The translations under genes and the position numbers were made by a program. The notes below the pieces were generated by a model. That model was not told where the DNA came from and searched no databases. It saw only the letters and a list, made by a program, of their open reading frames with translations. Source: Campylobacter concisus (GTDB lineage: Bacteria > Campylobacterota > Campylobacteria > Campylobacterales > Campylobacteraceae). From it: 46,183 nucleotides of DNA. Positions 19,658 to 27,671 of the stretch are shown here, piece after piece (position 1 is the stretch's first letter; every line of letters starts with the position of its first letter). Where the stretch lies: NCBI RefSeq assembly GCF_002913745.1, contig NZ_PPCG01000033.1, positions 1-46,183 of the forward strand. The letters run 5' to 3'.

Positions 19658-20445
19658 TGAAGGACACTCTAAACGAATTTAAAGGTAAAACGCTAGTCAT
19701 CAGCGGCGGCACTAGAGGCATCGGCAGAGCCATAGTGGAAGAATTTGCAAAAGCTGGCGTCAATATAGTATTTACCTATAACTCAAACGAAGAGCTTGCA
19801 AAGGAGCAGGCAAAAGAGCTTGAGACAAATTTCAAGATAAAAGCCAGAGCCTACGCGCTAAATATCCTTGAGCCAGAAACATATAAAGAGCTATTTTTAA
19901 AGATAGATGAGGACTTTGACAGGGTTGATTTTTTCATCTCAAACGCTATCATCTCAGGCCGTGCGGTGGCTGGTGGATACACTAAATTTATGAAGCTAAA
20001 ACCAAGAGGTATAAATAATATCTTCACAGCAACCGTAAATGCCTTTGTTGTAGGCGCACAAGAAGCTGCAAAACGCATGGAAAAAGTGGGCGGCGGCAGT
20101 ATCATTAGCCTAAGCTCAACTGGAAATTTAGTCTATATAGAAAACTACGCAGGCCACGGCACAGCAAAAGCAGCCGTTGAAGCGATGGCAAGATACGCTG
20201 CGACCGAGCTTGGCGAGAAAAATATCCGCGTAAATGTCGTAAGCGGCGGCCCTATCGAGACAGACGCGCTAAGAGCCTTTACAAACTACGAAGAGGTGCG
20301 CGATATGACGGCAAAGCTTAGCCCGCTAAACCGCATGGGACAGCCTGCTGATCTAGCTGGAGCATGTCTATTTTTATGCTCATCTAAGGCTAGCTGGGTG
20401 ACTGGACATACATTTATAATAGATGGTGGCACGACTTTTAAATGA
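19657..20445 (+). CDS. SDR enzyme, probable FabL-type enoyl-ACP reductase
   Basis: This 262-residue short-chain dehydrogenase has an N-terminal cofactor loop 'VISGGTRGIGRAI'. Its active site reads 'IENYAGHGTAKAA', that is Tyr164-x6-Lys171, the enoyl-ACP-reductase spacing, instead of the Tyr-x3-Lys of ordinary SDRs such as FabG. The stretch 'NVVSGGPIETDALRAF' closely resembles what I recall of Bacillus FabL (NAVSGGAIDTDAL), also near an ENY motif. I therefore infer an NADPH-linked enoyl reductase of fatty acid synthesis, perhaps alongside another ENR elsewhere. The Arg in the TGxxxGIG loop region would suit NADPH. It is coupled to dapA by a 1-nt overlap and precedes pgsA by 31 nt. Confidence 0.8.
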   Translation: MKDTLNEFKGKTLVISGGTRGIGRAIVEEFAKAGVNIVFTYNSNEELAKEQAKELETNFKIKARAYALNILEPETYKELFLKIDEDFDRVDFFISNAIISGRAVAGGYTKFMKLKPRGINNIFTATVNAFVVGAQEAAKRMEKVGGGSIISLSSTGNLVYIENYAGHGTAKAAVEAMARYAATELGEKNIRVNVVSGGPIETDALRAFTNYEEVRDMTAKLSPLNRMGQPADLAGACLFLCSSKASWVTGHTFIIDGGTTFK

Positions 20446-20476
20446 GAGTGAAATTTCTAGGCATAAAGGCATATTT

Positions 20477-21022
20477 GTGAGTTTAAATTTACCAAATGCG
20501 TTGGCATTTTTTAGGATACTGCTAGCTCCGCTTATGTTTTTTATGCTCGTAAATGCGCCAGAAATTTTTGTGCAAATTCATATAAGCTGGATAAACTACT
20601 TCGCAGCTCTTATTTTTGTGATCGCCTCGGTGACTGACTTTTTTGACGGCTACATCGCAAGGTGCTGGGATCAAAAGACCAAACTTGGAGCGATCCTTGA
20701 CCCACTAGCTGATAAGATGCTGATCTTAGCTGCATTTTTAGGCCTTATGATGCTTGGTAGAGCGAGTGCTTGGGCTGTTTATCTTATCTTGGTAAGAGAG
20801 TTTTTTATAACTGGCTTTCGTGTCGTAATGGCAAGTGACGGCGTCGAAGTCGCAGCTTCGATGGCTGGCAAGGTCAAAACCGTTTCGCAGATGTTTGCGG
20901 TTGGATTTTTACTGATGAGCTGGCCTGGTGGCGAGCTTTTGCTATGGATAGCTGTTGCGCTTACGCTTTATTCTGGGTTTGAGTACATTTTTACCTACGT
21001 AAAAGCAATGAAAAAGAGTTAA
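20477..21022 (+). CDS. pgsA: CDP-diacylglycerol--glycerol-3-phosphate 3-phosphatidyltransferase PgsA
   Basis: PgsA makes phosphatidylglycerol phosphate, the committed step to PG and cardiolipin. The protein (181 residues from the GTG at 20477, 'MSLNLPNALAFFRILLAPL') has several hydrophobic helices and the full CDP-alcohol phosphotransferase motif D-G-x2-A-R-x8-G-x3-D-x3-D, seen in 'FFDGYIARCWD' and 'LGAILDPLADKM'. A longer frame from 20423 runs inside the preceding gene. The GTG is preferred because the conserved 'NLPNALxxxR' N-terminus follows it directly and AAAGG precedes it. Confidence 0.93.
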   Translation: MSLNLPNALAFFRILLAPLMFFMLVNAPEIFVQIHISWINYFAALIFVIASVTDFFDGYIARCWDQKTKLGAILDPLADKMLILAAFLGLMMLGRASAWAVYLILVREFFITGFRVVMASDGVEVAASMAGKVKTVSQMFAVGFLLMSWPGGELLLWIAVALTLYSGFEYIFTYVKAMKKS

Positions 21023-21024
21023 AT

Positions 21025-22041
21025 TTGAGAACCGGAAACGCTATAATCTATCTAGCTAGCTTCGTCGTGGTCGCGGCGGGACTAAAGACTGCTAGCGTCG
21101 TCGTGCTACCGTTTTTGATGGCGGTTTTTATCGCTATCGTGGCGACGCCTGAGATAAATGCGCTCGAAAAGCTCAAATTTCCGCGCGTTTTAGCCTTCGC
21201 GCTAGTTACGGCGGTGGTGTTTTTGTCGCTGGGATTTATCGCAAACACCGTGATAAAGACGATAAACGGGCTAGTTAGCTACATGCCCGAGCTTCAGAGC
21301 AAATTTAAAGCCCACGCCGATCATTACCACCAGATGCTAGCGAGCCGCGGCCTAATCGATCCCGAGAGCATCGCCGCGCCCGCAGACTTTGATATAAATA
21401 AAATTTTTGCCGTGCTGGGCGGATTTTTAAGGAGCGGCACCGAGCTCGTTTCAAAGAGCTTTTTCGTCTTTTTGCTCGTTACTTTTATGCTTTTTGAAGT
21501 GCAGGTATTTTCTCAAAAAGTCGAGTATTTTGCGAGCAAAAATCCGCAAACGAACCAGATCGTAGATACGTTTATATCAAATCTCAAGCGCTATCTCGCG
21601 ATCAAGTCCGCAGCGTCGTTTGCGACGGGCGTTTTTATATTTATCGGGCTAAATTTCATCGGCGTGCCCTACGCGCCGCTTTGGGGTATTTTAGCTTTCG
21701 TGCTAAATTTTATCCCGACGATCGGCTCTATTATCGCGGCCGTCCCTGCGCTTTTGATGGCGCTTTTGCTAAACGACGCAGCCTCTTGTGCTTGGACTGC
21801 GGCGCTATATCTAGCCGTAAATATCGTCATCGGCAACTTTATCGAGCCGAAATTTCTAGGCAAAGGCCTTGGTATAAGCACGCTTGTGGTGCTTTTGAGC
21901 CTACTTTTTTGGGGATTTTTGTTCGGCATCGGCGGTATGTTTTTAGCAGTACCGCTTACCATGAGCCTAAAGATCGCGCTTGACGCAAACCCGAGCACGA
22001 AATTTATCGCCGTTTTGCTCAGCAATAAACTCGAGCGGTAA
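21025..22041 (+). CDS. AI-2E family (PerM-like) membrane transporter
   Basis: This 338-residue polytopic protein belongs to the AI-2E/PerM/YdiK family. Two N-terminal helices ('VVVAAGLKTASVVVLPFLMA', 'FALVTAVVFLSLGFIANTV') precede a soluble loop, and the C-terminal bundle carries 'FIGVPYAPLWGILAFVLNF', 'PTIGSIIAAVPALLMALL' and 'FIEPKFLGKGLGIS', the family's best conserved blocks (IPxxG and PxxxG-like). Substrates vary in the family and none can be assigned. The start is TTG at 21025, 2 nt after pgsA. G+C is markedly higher than in the neighbours (32-33 of 60 bases in lines from 21181 and 21361, against about 26 of 60 in pgsA), with many GCG, CGC and CCG codons: a sign of recent acquisition. 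Confidence 0.85.
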   Translation: MRTGNAIIYLASFVVVAAGLKTASVVVLPFLMAVFIAIVATPEINALEKLKFPRVLAFALVTAVVFLSLGFIANTVIKTINGLVSYMPELQSKFKAHADHYHQMLASRGLIDPESIAAPADFDINKIFAVLGGFLRSGTELVSKSFFVFLLVTFMLFEVQVFSQKVEYFASKNPQTNQIVDTFISNLKRYLAIKSAASFATGVFIFIGLNFIGVPYAPLWGILAFVLNFIPTIGSIIAAVPALLMALLLNDAASCAWTAALYLAVNIVIGNFIEPKFLGKGLGISTLVVLLSLLFWGFLFGIGGMFLAVPLTMSLKIALDANPSTKFIAVLLSNKLER

Positions 22042-22062
22042 AATCAAATTTAAAGGTAAGTT

Positions 22063-23172
22063 TTGAAAGGCATTTTCTTCACGCTAGCTCTGCTTTGCCT
22101 TGGGCTTTATACGTATTCGTTTTATTTTTTAGTGACCGTTTTAGCCATTAGTTTTCTCATATTTTTTCACGAGCTTGGCCACTTTTTAGCAGCAAGAATG
22201 CTCGGCGTCAAAGTAAATACCTTTAGCATCGGCTTTGGCGAGAAAATTTACACCAAAAATGTTGGCGGCACCGACTACTGCCTAAGCGCTATCCCGCTTG
22301 GCGGATACGTGCAGCTAAAAGGGCAAGACGACACCGATCCAAAGGCAAAAAACTACGACGCTGATAGCTACAACGTGCTAAGTCCCATAAAGCGCATCTA
22401 CATCCTCTTTGCAGGGCCGTTTTTTAACTTTATCTTGGCATTTTTCATATACATTTTGCTTGGATTTATCGGTGTTGAGAGGCTTGCGCCAAGTGTCGGA
22501 CACATAGCTGAAGGCTCGGCAGCTGCGAGCGCTGGCATAGCAATAAACGATAAAATTTTAGCTATAAATGACGTAAAAATAAACGAGTGGGACGAGATCA
22601 GTAAGAACGTAAAGCTTGAACCTAGCGCCATTTTGATAGACCGCAACGGCTCGTCAATAACTATAAATTTAACACCAAAGATAGGTGAAACGATAAATTT
22701 ATTTAATGAAAAGGTGCAGCGCCCACTGATCGGCATCCAGCCTAATGGCGAAGTGGTAAAAATTTATCACACAGGTTTAGAGAGCCTAAAATTTGCCTTT
22801 GGCGAGACAGTTGAGGCTTCAAAGCTCATCTTTAAAAGCTTTGAAAAGCTAGTTGTTGGAGCTGTGCCACTAAAAGAGGTCGGAGGCATCGTGCAGATCG
22901 CCGATGTCACTTCAAAGGCCGCTAAGATCAGCCTTAGCGTGCTTCTAACCATCGTGGCGCTCATCTCTGTAAATTTAGGCGTGCTAAACCTCTTTCCGAT
23001 CCCAGCGCTTGATGGCGGGCACATTTTATTTAACATTTATGAACTAATTTTTAGACGCGAGATAAATGAGCGAGTGCTTGTTACGCTTACCTACTGTGGC
23101 TGGGCGCTGCTGCTTGGCATAATGGTGCTCGCTACCTTTAATGACATTATGAGATTAAGCGGAGGTTTATGA
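22063..23172 (+). CDS. rseP: Site-2 intramembrane protease RseP
   Basis: RseP is an inner-membrane M50 zinc protease that cleaves membrane-embedded substrates. The 369-residue protein has the metal motif HExxH in 'FHELGHFLAARM' on the first helices, 'GFGEKIYTK' and 'LSAIPLGGYVQLKG', one central PDZ domain (VGHIAEGSAAASAGIAIND) and the C-terminal third metal-ligand motif 'LFPIPALDGGH'. E. coli RseP has two PDZ domains; one is usual in this group. The start is TTG at 22063 with AAAGGTAAG ahead of it. The stop codon overlaps the YggS start region. Confidence 0.93.
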   Translation: MKGIFFTLALLCLGLYTYSFYFLVTVLAISFLIFFHELGHFLAARMLGVKVNTFSIGFGEKIYTKNVGGTDYCLSAIPLGGYVQLKGQDDTDPKAKNYDADSYNVLSPIKRIYILFAGPFFNFILAFFIYILLGFIGVERLAPSVGHIAEGSAAASAGIAINDKILAINDVKINEWDEISKNVKLEPSAILIDRNGSSITINLTPKIGETINLFNEKVQRPLIGIQPNGEVVKIYHTGLESLKFAFGETVEASKLIFKSFEKLVVGAVPLKEVGGIVQIADVTSKAAKISLSVLLTIVALISVNLGVLNLFPIPALDGGHILFNIYELIFRREINERVLVTLTYCGWALLLGIMVLATFNDIMRLSGGL

Positions 23173-23807
23173 TGATAGTTTTAAAAGATCTACTCGAAAA
23201 GATAGAAAATTTAAGCAAAGATGTGACGCTAATAGCCGTTAGCAAAAACGTGACATGCACTGAAGTAAGGGAGCTTTACGCACAAGGGCAAAGAAATTTT
23301 GGCGAAAATAGAGTCCAGGAGCTAGCCAAAAAAGAGCTAGAGCTGCAAAATTTCACTGACATCAAATGGCATATGATAGGGCGTTTGCAAAATAACAAAA
23401 TCAATCAAATGATAAGCCTAAAACCAGTGCTTTGGCAAAGCTGCGATAGCTTCGAAAGAGCCCTAGAGGTCGATAAAAGGCTCAGCTATAAGCTAGACAC
23501 CCTACTTCAGATAAACTCGGCCGATGAAGATACAAAGCAAGGTGTGAGCGTCGCAAATGCGGCTGAAATTTATGAGCGCATCCAAAGCGAGTGCAAAAAT
23601 ATAAATTTAAAAGGCGTGATGAGCATCGGAGCGCATGTGGATGAGCCAAAAGAGGTGCAAAAGAGCTTTGAGCTAACATATAAAATTTATGAGAGCCTAA
23701 AACCAAAAGGCGCAACTATCTGCTCGATGGGCATGAGTAGCGACTTCGAGCTAGCGATAAAATGTGGCTCAAACATGATCCGCCTTGGGACGATGCTATA
23801 TCTATAA
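23172..23807 (+). CDS. YggS/PLPBP-family pyridoxal-phosphate homeostasis protein
   Basis: This 211-residue protein is a single-domain alanine-racemase-fold PLP carrier that keeps PLP and amino-acid pools in balance; it is not a racemase. The PLP Lys is in 'LIAVSKNV', followed by 'NFGENRVQELAKK', 'WHMIGRLQNNKI', and the phosphate-binding 'CSMGMSSDFELAIKCGSNMIRLGTMLY' region at the C-terminus (two adjoining blocks). Tandem ATGs occur; 23172 is chosen because GGAGG is then 6 nt away, and the TGATG overlap couples it to rseP. It ends the long plus-strand run. Confidence 0.92.
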   Translation: MIVLKDLLEKIENLSKDVTLIAVSKNVTCTEVRELYAQGQRNFGENRVQELAKKELELQNFTDIKWHMIGRLQNNKINQMISLKPVLWQSCDSFERALEVDKRLSYKLDTLLQINSADEDTKQGVSVANAAEIYERIQSECKNINLKGVMSIGAHVDEPKEVQKSFELTYKIYESLKPKGATICSMGMSSDFELAIKCGSNMIRLGTMLYL

Positions 23808-23816
23808 ATAAATTTG

Positions 23817-23831
23817 CCTCTTTTATAGAGG
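23817..23831 (+). terminator. Weak hairpin after yggS
   Basis: CCTCT-TTTAT-AGAGG forms a short 5-bp stem 10 nt past the yggS stop, with flanking TTTG and TAAG but no real T-run. It may end the long envelope transcript before the sigma-28 promoter that follows. Confidence 0.3.
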
Positions 23832-23846
23832 TAAGATCAGTTGATT

Positions 23847-23873
23847 TAAATAATTTATAAATTTAGCCGATAT
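23847..23873 (+). promoter_or_regulatory. Sigma-28 (FliA) flagellar promoter
   Basis: TAAATAAT (23847-23854), an 11-bp spacer and GCCGATAT (23866-23873) match the sigma-28 consensus TAAAGTTT-N11-GCCGATAA in spacing and in all but a few bases. CGATAT is the usual Campylobacter FliA -10 form. Transcription would start near 23880, and the next gene starts at 23903. Confidence 0.7.
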
Positions 23874-23902
23874 TGAGTGCAACTTCTTTAAAAGGATTTT
23901 AG

Positions 23903-25663
23903 ATGAATGTTGCACCGCAAAAGTATGATTTTATAAATTTAGATAATTTGCAAAATCTCTCTAAAAGATTTTCAAATCATGGCAATCAAAATAGCTCAAA
24001 AGTAAATTTAAGGCAGTTTAACGAGCTTTATGAAGCAAATAAAACAGATACCATCTACATAACTGAGGCTGATATCAAAGAATACAACAAACGTCTAGCA
24101 ACACAAAAAGCAAAAGAAATTTTAAAAGATTACTCGCAAAATTTAATAAACAGCAACAATAAAATTTACTCAGACGAACTTTCTAATGGCTTTAGCAAAA
24201 ACGCCTACTTTAAAAATATAAATGCCACAGATGATGCCGCCATGCTACCTGTCTTAAAAAGTGGCTACTTAGAAAATACAAAATTTAAAAACTTAAACGA
24301 CTACGCCTATTCAAACACACTAAAGACAAATTATGGCGAAGTGGAAGTCTTTTTAGATATTTACGGCGATAACGATGAGCTAGGCGTTGGAAAGCTAGAA
24401 AACAACAGCGCACTTTTTAGCTTTGATAGCAATAATGACGGCACACTAGATCAAAAAGATATGCTCTTTGACAAGCTAAAAGTAAGAGGATACGACAAAG
24501 ACGGAAATGAAAAAATAGCAAATTTAAGTGACGTCACGGCTAGAGTTGATCTTAGGCAGTTTATCAGCACAAATGTCATAAACCACAACCAAATAGCAAG
24601 AGAAGAGCTAAACCATAAAGCAATAATCACAAATAGTCCCAATCTTTACGTAGATACAAAAGAGATCGATCACAGGCACTCCTACTACGCCTCAGATCCA
24701 AACACCTTGTTTGCTGCTGAAAATAGATATGAAAAGATAGGCAAAAATGATATAAATAATTTCTTCAAAAAATATGCTCAAAATGACGGCTGGGTCGATC
24801 TAAGGCACAATAATATCTTTGGCAAGGATAGCTCTTTTAAAAATTTCGCTTACACAAAAATAGGCTTTGATGAGAGCGCAAGACTAAGCGAGTTTAATCC
24901 TATTGTTGAGCCAAGCAAAGATCACAAAAAAGATGAAAATTTCTCATACACAAAATTTCAAAAAGATAGTTTTATGAAATTTTATAATGACTACAACACT
25001 GAGCTTGATGCGCACAATAAGACGATAGAAAATCTTAGCGCTAATTTAAAGAAATTTGACGAAAATGCGGACGCTTACATATCAAAGCTCAAAGATACAA
25101 AATCAGCTAAGATGATCGCAATGGAAAATGAATTTAAGCAAGCAACTGGGCTTGATTTTAGTATCTCAAATTTAAAAAAGGTAAAAAAGGCTTTTGCATC
25201 AAATGAAGCCACAGCTGCCACTGCACTACGAGATAGCGATAGTGTCATAGCTATGAAGCTAAATCAAGATGGCACGATAAGACTAAAATTTGATAGTGGC
25301 AGAGAACTAGACGTAAATGAGCTCTACAATGACACTGGCAAGCTAAATACGCCAAGCGAGCTAAAAACTAGCGTAAATTTAGAGGCAAAAAAGATGGACA
25401 ATGCGCAGCTAAATAGCCTAAATTTCAATGATATCGGCGTCATGCAAAATGGCAAGATCACAAGCCTAAAAGATGCTGGAGCGATCGCTATCATCAACCT
25501 ATCAAATAAATTTGAGAGCAAATTTTTAATCAGCCTAAATAGTGGCAAAAGCATATCTGCAAGAGAAATTTATAATATCAGCTATCTTGAAAACGATCTA
25601 AAAAATAAAGAAAAGATAGATGAAAGAGACAAATTTTACAAAAAGGTTGATACTAGGGTTTAA
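23903..25663 (+). CDS. Large EF-hand-like protein under flagellar sigma-28 control
   Basis: I do not recognise the family of this 586-residue, Asn/Lys/Asp-rich protein. It has no signal peptide and no membrane helix. Residues 175-186 ('DSNNDGTLDQKD') form a good EF-hand calcium loop; acidic turns at 'DIYGDNDELG' and 'GYDKDGNEK' surround it. The phrases 'VNLRQFN', 'VDLRQFI' and 'VDLRHNN' recur at three places, pointing to internal repeats. Coiled-coil-like helices lie around residues 370-420. The gene is AT-rich and monocistronic, with AAAAGGA before the ATG. A near-consensus sigma-28 promoter upstream places it with late flagellar genes, so secretion through the flagellar export apparatus is a reasonable guess for a signal-less protein. 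Confidence 0.75.
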   Translation: MNVAPQKYDFINLDNLQNLSKRFSNHGNQNSSKVNLRQFNELYEANKTDTIYITEADIKEYNKRLATQKAKEILKDYSQNLINSNNKIYSDELSNGFSKNAYFKNINATDDAAMLPVLKSGYLENTKFKNLNDYAYSNTLKTNYGEVEVFLDIYGDNDELGVGKLENNSALFSFDSNNDGTLDQKDMLFDKLKVRGYDKDGNEKIANLSDVTARVDLRQFISTNVINHNQIAREELNHKAIITNSPNLYVDTKEIDHRHSYYASDPNTLFAAENRYEKIGKNDINNFFKKYAQNDGWVDLRHNNIFGKDSSFKNFAYTKIGFDESARLSEFNPIVEPSKDHKKDENFSYTKFQKDSFMKFYNDYNTELDAHNKTIENLSANLKKFDENADAYISKLKDTKSAKMIAMENEFKQATGLDFSISNLKKVKKAFASNEATAATALRDSDSVIAMKLNQDGTIRLKFDSGRELDVNELYNDTGKLNTPSELKTSVNLEAKKMDNAQLNSLNFNDIGVMQNGKITSLKDAGAIAIINLSNKFESKFLISLNSGKSISAREIYNISYLENDLKNKEKIDERDKFYKKVDTRV

Positions 25664-25714
25664 ATTTGAGGGTAAAATCCAAAAAAGTTTATTGTAATTT
25701 AATCTTTTGGGGCA

Positions 25715-25720
25715 TATAAT
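25715..25720 (+). promoter_or_regulatory. -10 box for the AEC transporter gene
   Basis: A perfect TATAAT lies 37 bp upstream of the ATG at 25758, preceded by A/T-rich DNA without a clear -35, as usual for Campylobacter sigma-70 promoters. Confidence 0.6.
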
Positions 25721-25757
25721 CAATTTTTTGTAAATTCCAAACTTAAAAGAGACTGCT

Positions 25758-26663
25758 ATGAATTTCACACCACTTTTTGCAATATTTTTCATAATCGCAA
25801 CTGGTTTTTTTGCTAAAAAAGTCGGCATTGTTGAGCAAAAGCACTCGATCCCCTTTGTGGATTTTGTCCTTTGTTTTGCAATGCCTGCGCTAATCTTTGA
25901 CAAAATTTACCACGTAAATGTCGATGCTTCGCTTATAAACACGATCCTAATCGGCTTTGCTTCAACCGCCATTAGCGCTGCTTTGGCATTTGTCATAGGT
26001 AAGGTTTTTAAATTTACCAAAATAACAACCGTCAGTATGGTCATGCTAAGCCTTTTTGGTAACACCCTATTTGTCGGTATGCCTGTCATTCAGGGCTTCT
26101 TTGGCGATGCGATGGTAAATGAGGTCATCTTTTACGATCAAATAGCCACTGGTATCCCGCTTTCGATCCTTGGGCCGCTCATCCTATCTTTTGCCGCACC
26201 TGAGAAGGTTTCGCTATTTCAAAATACAATGAAAATTTTAAAATTTCCACCATTTATCGCGCTCATTATGGGTCTTATCTTAAAAGAAGTCCCACTTCCA
26301 GATTTTATCTTTGCGCCACTTAGGATGTTTGAAGGCAGCGTCACTCCAGTCGCACTTTTTGCGATCGGCGTTGGTCTTAACTTTAGTAGCATCACAAGCT
26401 CATATAAAGGCGTTAGTGTCGTGCTTTTGTGTAAGATGATCTTGCCAGCTATCGTATTTTTCATCATATTAAAAGTCTCAGGTATCCAGATGAGCAAAAC
26501 TTGGGTCGTTGGTCTCTTTCAATGTGCGATGCCGACATCAGCCCTTGCAAGCGCGATGGTCATAAAAGCTGGACTTGATAGCTCACTAGCCATCTCATCA
26601 GTTGCTATTGGCGTGCTTTTTTCATTTATCACGCTTCCAGTTATCTATTTTGTATTTGCGTAA
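25758..26663 (+). CDS. AEC-family (auxin efflux carrier-like) permease
   Basis: This 301-residue membrane protein has about ten hydrophobic segments in two halves, the layout of AEC/BART-superfamily carriers that move malate, other organic acids or amino acids. Family marks include 'FFAKKVGIVEQKHS', 'FVLCFAMPALIF', 'LFGNTLFVGMPVIQGFFG' and the second-half 'FQCAMPTSALASAMVIKAG', with helix-breaking Pro/Asn in each half. It has its own promoter and no obvious partner gene, so the substrate is unknown. Confidence 0.88.
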   Translation: MNFTPLFAIFFIIATGFFAKKVGIVEQKHSIPFVDFVLCFAMPALIFDKIYHVNVDASLINTILIGFASTAISAALAFVIGKVFKFTKITTVSMVMLSLFGNTLFVGMPVIQGFFGDAMVNEVIFYDQIATGIPLSILGPLILSFAAPEKVSLFQNTMKILKFPPFIALIMGLILKEVPLPDFIFAPLRMFEGSVTPVALFAIGVGLNFSSITSSYKGVSVVLLCKMILPAIVFFIILKVSGIQMSKTWVVGLFQCAMPTSALASAMVIKAGLDSSLAISSVAIGVLFSFITLPVIYFVFA

Positions 26664-26664
26664 A

Positions 26665-26683
26665 TTCACACTTATTTCACACT
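26665..26683 (+). promoter_or_regulatory. Direct repeats, candidate response-regulator box
   Basis: TTCACACT occurs at 26665-26672 and again at 26676-26683, an 11-bp period. OmpR-type regulators bind tandem half-sites about 10-11 bp apart. The pair covers the -35 region of the promoter whose -10 is at 26691, ahead of an operon that encodes an OmpR-type regulator. An overlapping inverted repeat (CACTTA...TAAGTG) is also present. Confidence 0.45.
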
Positions 26684-26690
26684 AAGTGAC

Positions 26691-26696
26691 TACAAT
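26691..26696 (+). promoter_or_regulatory. -10 box of the MXKDX/two-component operon
   Basis: TACAAT lies 30 bp before the ATG at 26727 and 7 bp after the direct repeats. Another ATG-proximal element is the strong AAAGGAG ribosome binding site at about 26716-26722. Confidence 0.5.
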
Positions 26697-26726
26697 TGCA
26701 ACATAATTTAATTTAAAGGAGACTTT

Positions 26727-26999
26727 ATGAAAAAGTTAATCTTAGTTGCACTTGGTGCTATGTTTATGTTTGGCGGTCTTGCAAATGCTACTGAAATGAT
26801 GCAAAAGGACAAGATGGGCAAAGATGAGATGATGAAGAAAGAGCAGATGATGAAAGATGATATGTCTAAAAAACATCCTGTCAAAAAACACGAAGCTAAA
26901 AAAGAAGACATGGGCATGAAAGACGAAATGAAAAAAGACGACATGGGTATGAAAAAAGACGACATGGGCATGAAAGACGAAATGAAAAAAGGCATGTAA
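26727..26999 (+). CDS. Exported Met/Lys/Asp-rich MXKDX-repeat protein
   Basis: The 90-residue protein has a clear signal peptide (MKKLILVALGAMFMFGGLANA), leaving a mature part of 69 residues. That part contains 17 Met, many Lys and Asp/Glu, two His, no Cys and no aromatic residue, in repeats such as MGMKDEMKKDD. This fits the 'pentapeptide MXKDX repeat' family of small periplasmic proteins of unknown role. Met-rich periplasmic segments often bind Cu(I) or Ag(I), and Met can also scavenge oxidants; either would suit, but neither is shown. It lies 9 nt upstream of a response regulator gene, so it is probably cotranscribed with the two-component genes. Confidence 0.85.
   Translation: MKKLILVALGAMFMFGGLANATEMMQKDKMGKDEMMKKEQMMKDDMSKKHPVKKHEAKKEDMGMKDEMKKDDMGMKKDDMGMKDEMKKGM
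26907..26990 (+). repeat. 30-bp direct repeat inside the MXKDX gene
   Basis: An identical 30-bp unit coding DMGMKDEMKK occurs at 26907-26936 and 26961-26990, with a related degenerate copy between. Such units expand and contract by slipped mispairing, so protein length probably varies among strains. Confidence 0.8.
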
Positions 27000-27008
27000 A
27001 GGTGCTTA

Positions 27009-27671
27009 ATGGTCAGAATTTTGCTTGTTGAAGATGATGAAACATTACTTGATCTAATAAGCGAGTATCTGGGCGAAAATGGTTACGATGTCACCACTAC
27101 AAACAATGCCAAAGACGCACTAGATCTTGCATACGAGCGAAATTTTGACCTACTTATACTAGACGTCAAACTCCCGCAAGGCGACGGCTTCTCCCTACTT
27201 TCATCGCTACGTGAGCTTGGCGTCACAACACCTAGCATATTTACCACCTCGCTAAACACCATAGACGACCTTGAAAAAGGCTACAAAAGCGGCTGCGATG
27301 ACTATCTAAAAAAGCCATTTGAGCTAAAAGAGCTACTTATCCGCATGCAAGCTCTCATAAAAAGAAATTTCTCACACCAAAACGGCGAAGATATCAAAAT
27401 TTTAGATGATCTTTGCTTTCACCCACAGAGCAAAACTCTAAGTAAAAACGGCGAAAATGTAAATATCTCGAGCAAAGAGAGCGACCTGCTCGCCCTATTT
27501 TTGCAAAACAAGGGCAAAATTTTAACCAAAGATGAAATTTTTAATAAAATTTGGAAATTTGACGAGGAGCCAAGCGAGCTTAGCCTTCGTGTATATATCA
27601 AAAATTTACGCCAAATTTTAGGCAAAGATGCCATTTTAAACAAGCGTGGAGACGGCTACATCTATGTCTGA
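27009..27671 (+). CDS. OmpR-family response regulator
   Basis: This 220-residue regulator has a receiver domain (residues ~1-115) with the acidic pocket 'LLVEDDETLL', phospho-acceptor Asp52 in 'LLILDVKLPQGDGF', conserved Thr in 'SIFTTSLN' and Lys in 'DDYLKKPFELKEL'. A winged-helix DNA-binding domain follows ('LDDLCFHPQSKTLSKNGE', 'SSKESDLLALFLQNKGKILT', 'SLRVYIKNLRQILGK' and 'NKRGDGYIYV'). AAAGGTG precedes the ATG. The end overlaps the kinase gene by 8 nt, so regulator and kinase are a cognate pair. It likely binds the direct repeats at 26665-26683. Confidence 0.93.
   Translation: MVRILLVEDDETLLDLISEYLGENGYDVTTTNNAKDALDLAYERNFDLLILDVKLPQGDGFSLLSSLRELGVTTPSIFTTSLNTIDDLEKGYKSGCDDYLKKPFELKELLIRMQALIKRNFSHQNGEDIKILDDLCFHPQSKTLSKNGENVNISSKESDLLALFLQNKGKILTKDEIFNKIWKFDEEPSELSLRVYIKNLRQILGKDAILNKRGDGYIYV

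Noticed and set aside
26907..26990. CRISPR-like repeat array
   Set aside because: The repeats are in-frame coding repeats of the MXKDX protein, with no unique spacers.
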